DNA from: Blasia pusilla
Lineage: Eukaryota; Marchantiophyta; Marchantiopsida; Blasiales
Assembly (NCBI GenBank): GCA_050084515.1
Contig: CM114272.1
Coordinates: 14,942,001-15,006,000, forward strand
DNA: 64,000 nucleotides
Reading direction: 5' to 3'
The position numbers were made by a program, and so were the translations under genes. Every line of letters begins with the position of its first letter. Position 1 is the first letter of the stretch. This document shows, in pieces, positions 61,851 through 64,000 of this stretch. Under the pieces are notes generated by a model. It was not told where the DNA came from. It was given only the letters and a program-made list of their open reading frames with translations, and made no database searches.

Positions 61851-64000
61851 ATGGCGTCCGCGCAAACGGAGGGTCCGCTCCAAGGACTAGTCGAGAAGGA
61901 ACTCGACGCGTGCCTCTTGATGGCAGGAGCAGCGGCCGCCGCGGTCGGCCTCGAGGCCGATCTTAATTCTGCAACCACGGTAGAAGGGGTCAGGTTTCAC
62001 CCGAAGCTCACTGCGCCCGGTTCCAGCACGCAGCTCATTCTCGTCGGCGCCGGTTGGTGGACTTCTCTTCTTTCCACCCTCTCGTTCCGCCACCTCCAGT
62101 AGAACCCTCATACCCGCTTTCATAAGCGTGAACTTCGTGTCGCTCGATCTCGTCGTAGTTCATCACTGTGCGAATAGGAATCGCGGGTGCGATTGTGCCC
62201 CGAACGAGAAGGTTCTGCATTGACTTGTACGGGGCGTCGATATCGGACAGCAGAAGGATATCTGGTAAGGGAGATGAATTCCTCGTTCTCTTTGCTGACT
62301 GCGAATTGTGTGTGTTTCAGGACGGAGAGATGTGAAGCTCCCGAACGGAATGGACTTGAAGGTCACTTGTATCGGGATCTACGCGGACTCGGAAATCGTG
62401 AGCTATCTCTCAGCGTTTAAAGGGAAGGGCGAAGATCTTCAGGCCGACGACCAATTGGTTCGAGCCTTCCTCGAAGGTAAGACGTTTCGTGCGCACTCGC
62501 ACTGCGCATCTCTCTCCGCGTAACCAGCGAAAGTCTCATAATGCTCAACCCCAACGCGAGCATGTCACTGTTCATCCCTTTCGCGCGTTTCGTTTACTCC
62601 CTCCAACCGAATGCGCTCAGTATTTGATCGTGTTACGGGATTAGGCTTCGGTCGATCGTGTACCTACAACATGTCTCGCCTTTTAGTGCAGATCTGCTCT
62701 GCATAGCTCTCGTGGCACACTGCAGGACTCGCATCGTATTTGGAAAGTTGTCTTTAGGATTAAGTAGAGATCATGTTCTGGGTATTCTTGGAGAGCGGTG
62801 CCCTGACAGCGTTCTTAGAGTGGATACGTCATCGACATCCGTCAGGAACGCGACCACGATTTGTCTCTCGTGGAGGGGAAGATGAACAGTGCACGAAAAG
62901 GCTCTTGGAAGATTGGGGGAATGAGTCGTAACCTAAGGACTAGCAAACCAAACTTACAGTCGCTCAATAAGCTCGCAAGCACGTAGCTACTAGCTCCAGC
63001 AGCAATAGCATGACGACTATGCCTCATTGCAATTGCAGCCCCAGTCGTGAAGATGGCGCGAGTGAGTTTTCTGATTCCTCTTCGCGGAGAAGAATATGCC
63101 GCCAAGTCCGGTGCAATGACGACGGCGGCTCTGAAGAAAGCGAACCTCTTTGGCGCCGCAGAACAGAAGGCGTTGCAGGACTTCTCGACATTCCTCAAAA
63201 CAAAACACTGTGTTCCAGGATCGTCACTCTACTTCACCCTCACGCAAGCAGGCCTCCAGGTACTAATTCACCCTCACCCCTCAATATTCACATCCCCTGT
63301 GCACCTATACCCTCTGCCATCTCTCTCTCTCTCTCTCTCTCTCATAATCCCCCTCTCACCCCTCGTCATGTCAGATTCTTTCACCAGACGAGTTCACCGC
63401 AGCATAGCATGGTATCACACACATCCTTAGCAAAAGGGGATTCAGGTCTCGTAATCGGACGTACATTCGCACAGCGGTGGGGGGCGAGTGAAGCATTTCA
63501 CCAACTTCGTAAAAGCCGACGTCGCCACAAGTACGTACGGGTCCACAGTAGAACATGTGCGTGTCTCCCTCCAGCGAGTTCGCGGACGCATGCACCATGC
63601 CCGATTCTCTAGCGGTCGATAGGTCGATAGACTTGTCGCTGTGCAACAAGTGTTTTCTCAGTTGAGCTGGCGCGCGGAGAATTGCTTGAGAAGTGCCAGC
63701 GTGAAGAGGTGAAGGTATGATGATAGCTGACAGTGGAGTTTGGTTCTGATGTATGGGCAGATCTCGCAATCGAACGATTGCAGCATTCCCAGCGCAGCGG
63801 AGATCACAGTCGAGAGCCCGCTCTTCGGTGCAGGTCTGATCAGCACCATGATCAGCGTCGACGGCGTGTCTCCCTCCACTCGGAAAGCGTTTGTGGAGGG
63901 TACCACGCACCTTCTCCAGTCGCAGCCGCTGCCGCTGCAGGCTTCCGCAGCCGCCACGGACGAAGTCCGAGAGCCCGTGAAGCTTCCATCTCCTGCGAAA
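61851..64000 (+). CDS. Chalcone isomerase family protein (CHI or CHI-like), 3' end beyond window
   Basis: Chalcone isomerase closes naringenin chalcone to naringenin in flavonoid synthesis; CHI-like (CHIL) proteins keep the fold and assist chalcone synthase without catalysis. Four exons join in phase: 61851-62052, 62321-62476, 63039-63259 and 63761 to the window end, 273 codons so far. The first 45 residues, Ala-rich, precede the fold. Core motifs are VEGVRFHPKLTAPG, LKVTCIGIYAD, YLSAFKGKG, KMARVSFLIPLRGEEY and LISTMISVDGVSPSTRKAF. Against Medicago CHI, Thr48, Tyr106 and Thr190 correspond to Thr83, Tyr139 and Thr222, but Asn113 is replaced by Met146. Loss of one active-site polar residue leans towards CHIL or an altered enzyme. 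The frame is still open at 64000, with an extra tail (ending KLPSPAK) beyond the usual C-terminus. Intron 3 contains a short (CT)n tract (63320-63343). Confidence 0.85.

Noticed and set aside
1-64000. tRNA, rRNA or snRNA genes
   Set aside because: I looked for tRNA box B-like words and for long conserved RNA signatures and found none that folded convincingly.

Overview
The window looks like nuclear DNA of a land plant. It has spliced genes with GT-AG introns. Three of them have family assignments I can support: Mediator subunit 25, a plant-type DNA-3-methyladenine glycosylase I, and a chalcone isomerase family protein. Long AT-rich intergenic tracts, (CT)n/(GA)n microsatellites, a Ty3/gypsy-type integrase remnant and small non-autonomous repeats fill the rest. 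MED25 lacks the long glutamine tail of seed-plant versions and the glycosylase and chalcone isomerase are divergent, so a seed-free plant (bryophyte, lycophyte or fern) is plausible. The sequence alone does not settle it.

Layout. 1-1234: a possible minus-strand gene of unknown function, divergent from MED25. 2130-11743 (+): MED25, which I could thread through 15 exons with every splice phase closing, giving 791 codons. 11.7-45.2 kb: gene-poor, AT-rich DNA with four GC-rich islands that contain no recognisable gene (14.5, 22.1-24.1, 27.8-28.2 and 35.5-36.5 kb). It also holds a MITE-like element (17.34-17.69 kb), an inverted pair of dispersed repeats (16.3 and 25.9 kb), several tandem repeats and one decayed copy of a repeat seen again at 59 kb. 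45.2-46.6 kb: GC-rich upstream region. 46625-50140 (+): the DNA glycosylase, five exons, 626 codons, with a long repetitive Ser/Pro/Arg-rich N-terminus and an Arg where the base-stacking Trp is expected. 50.1-61.8 kb: repeats, hairpins, a tandem duplication containing a microsatellite, a pair of about 125-bp LTR-like direct repeats, and a minus-strand integrase C-terminus fused to a PHD finger. 61851-64000 (+): a chalcone isomerase family gene, four exons seen, running off the window.

The genes do not form a pathway: one is transcriptional (Mediator), one is DNA repair and one belongs to the flavonoid-related fold. The most unusual items are the integrase-PHD fusion with its neighbouring short LTR-like repeats, the glycosylase with its repeat tail and altered active site, and the chalcone isomerase-like protein lacking one active-site residue. 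All exon models come from reading splice signals and protein similarity by eye; no transcript or database evidence was available.
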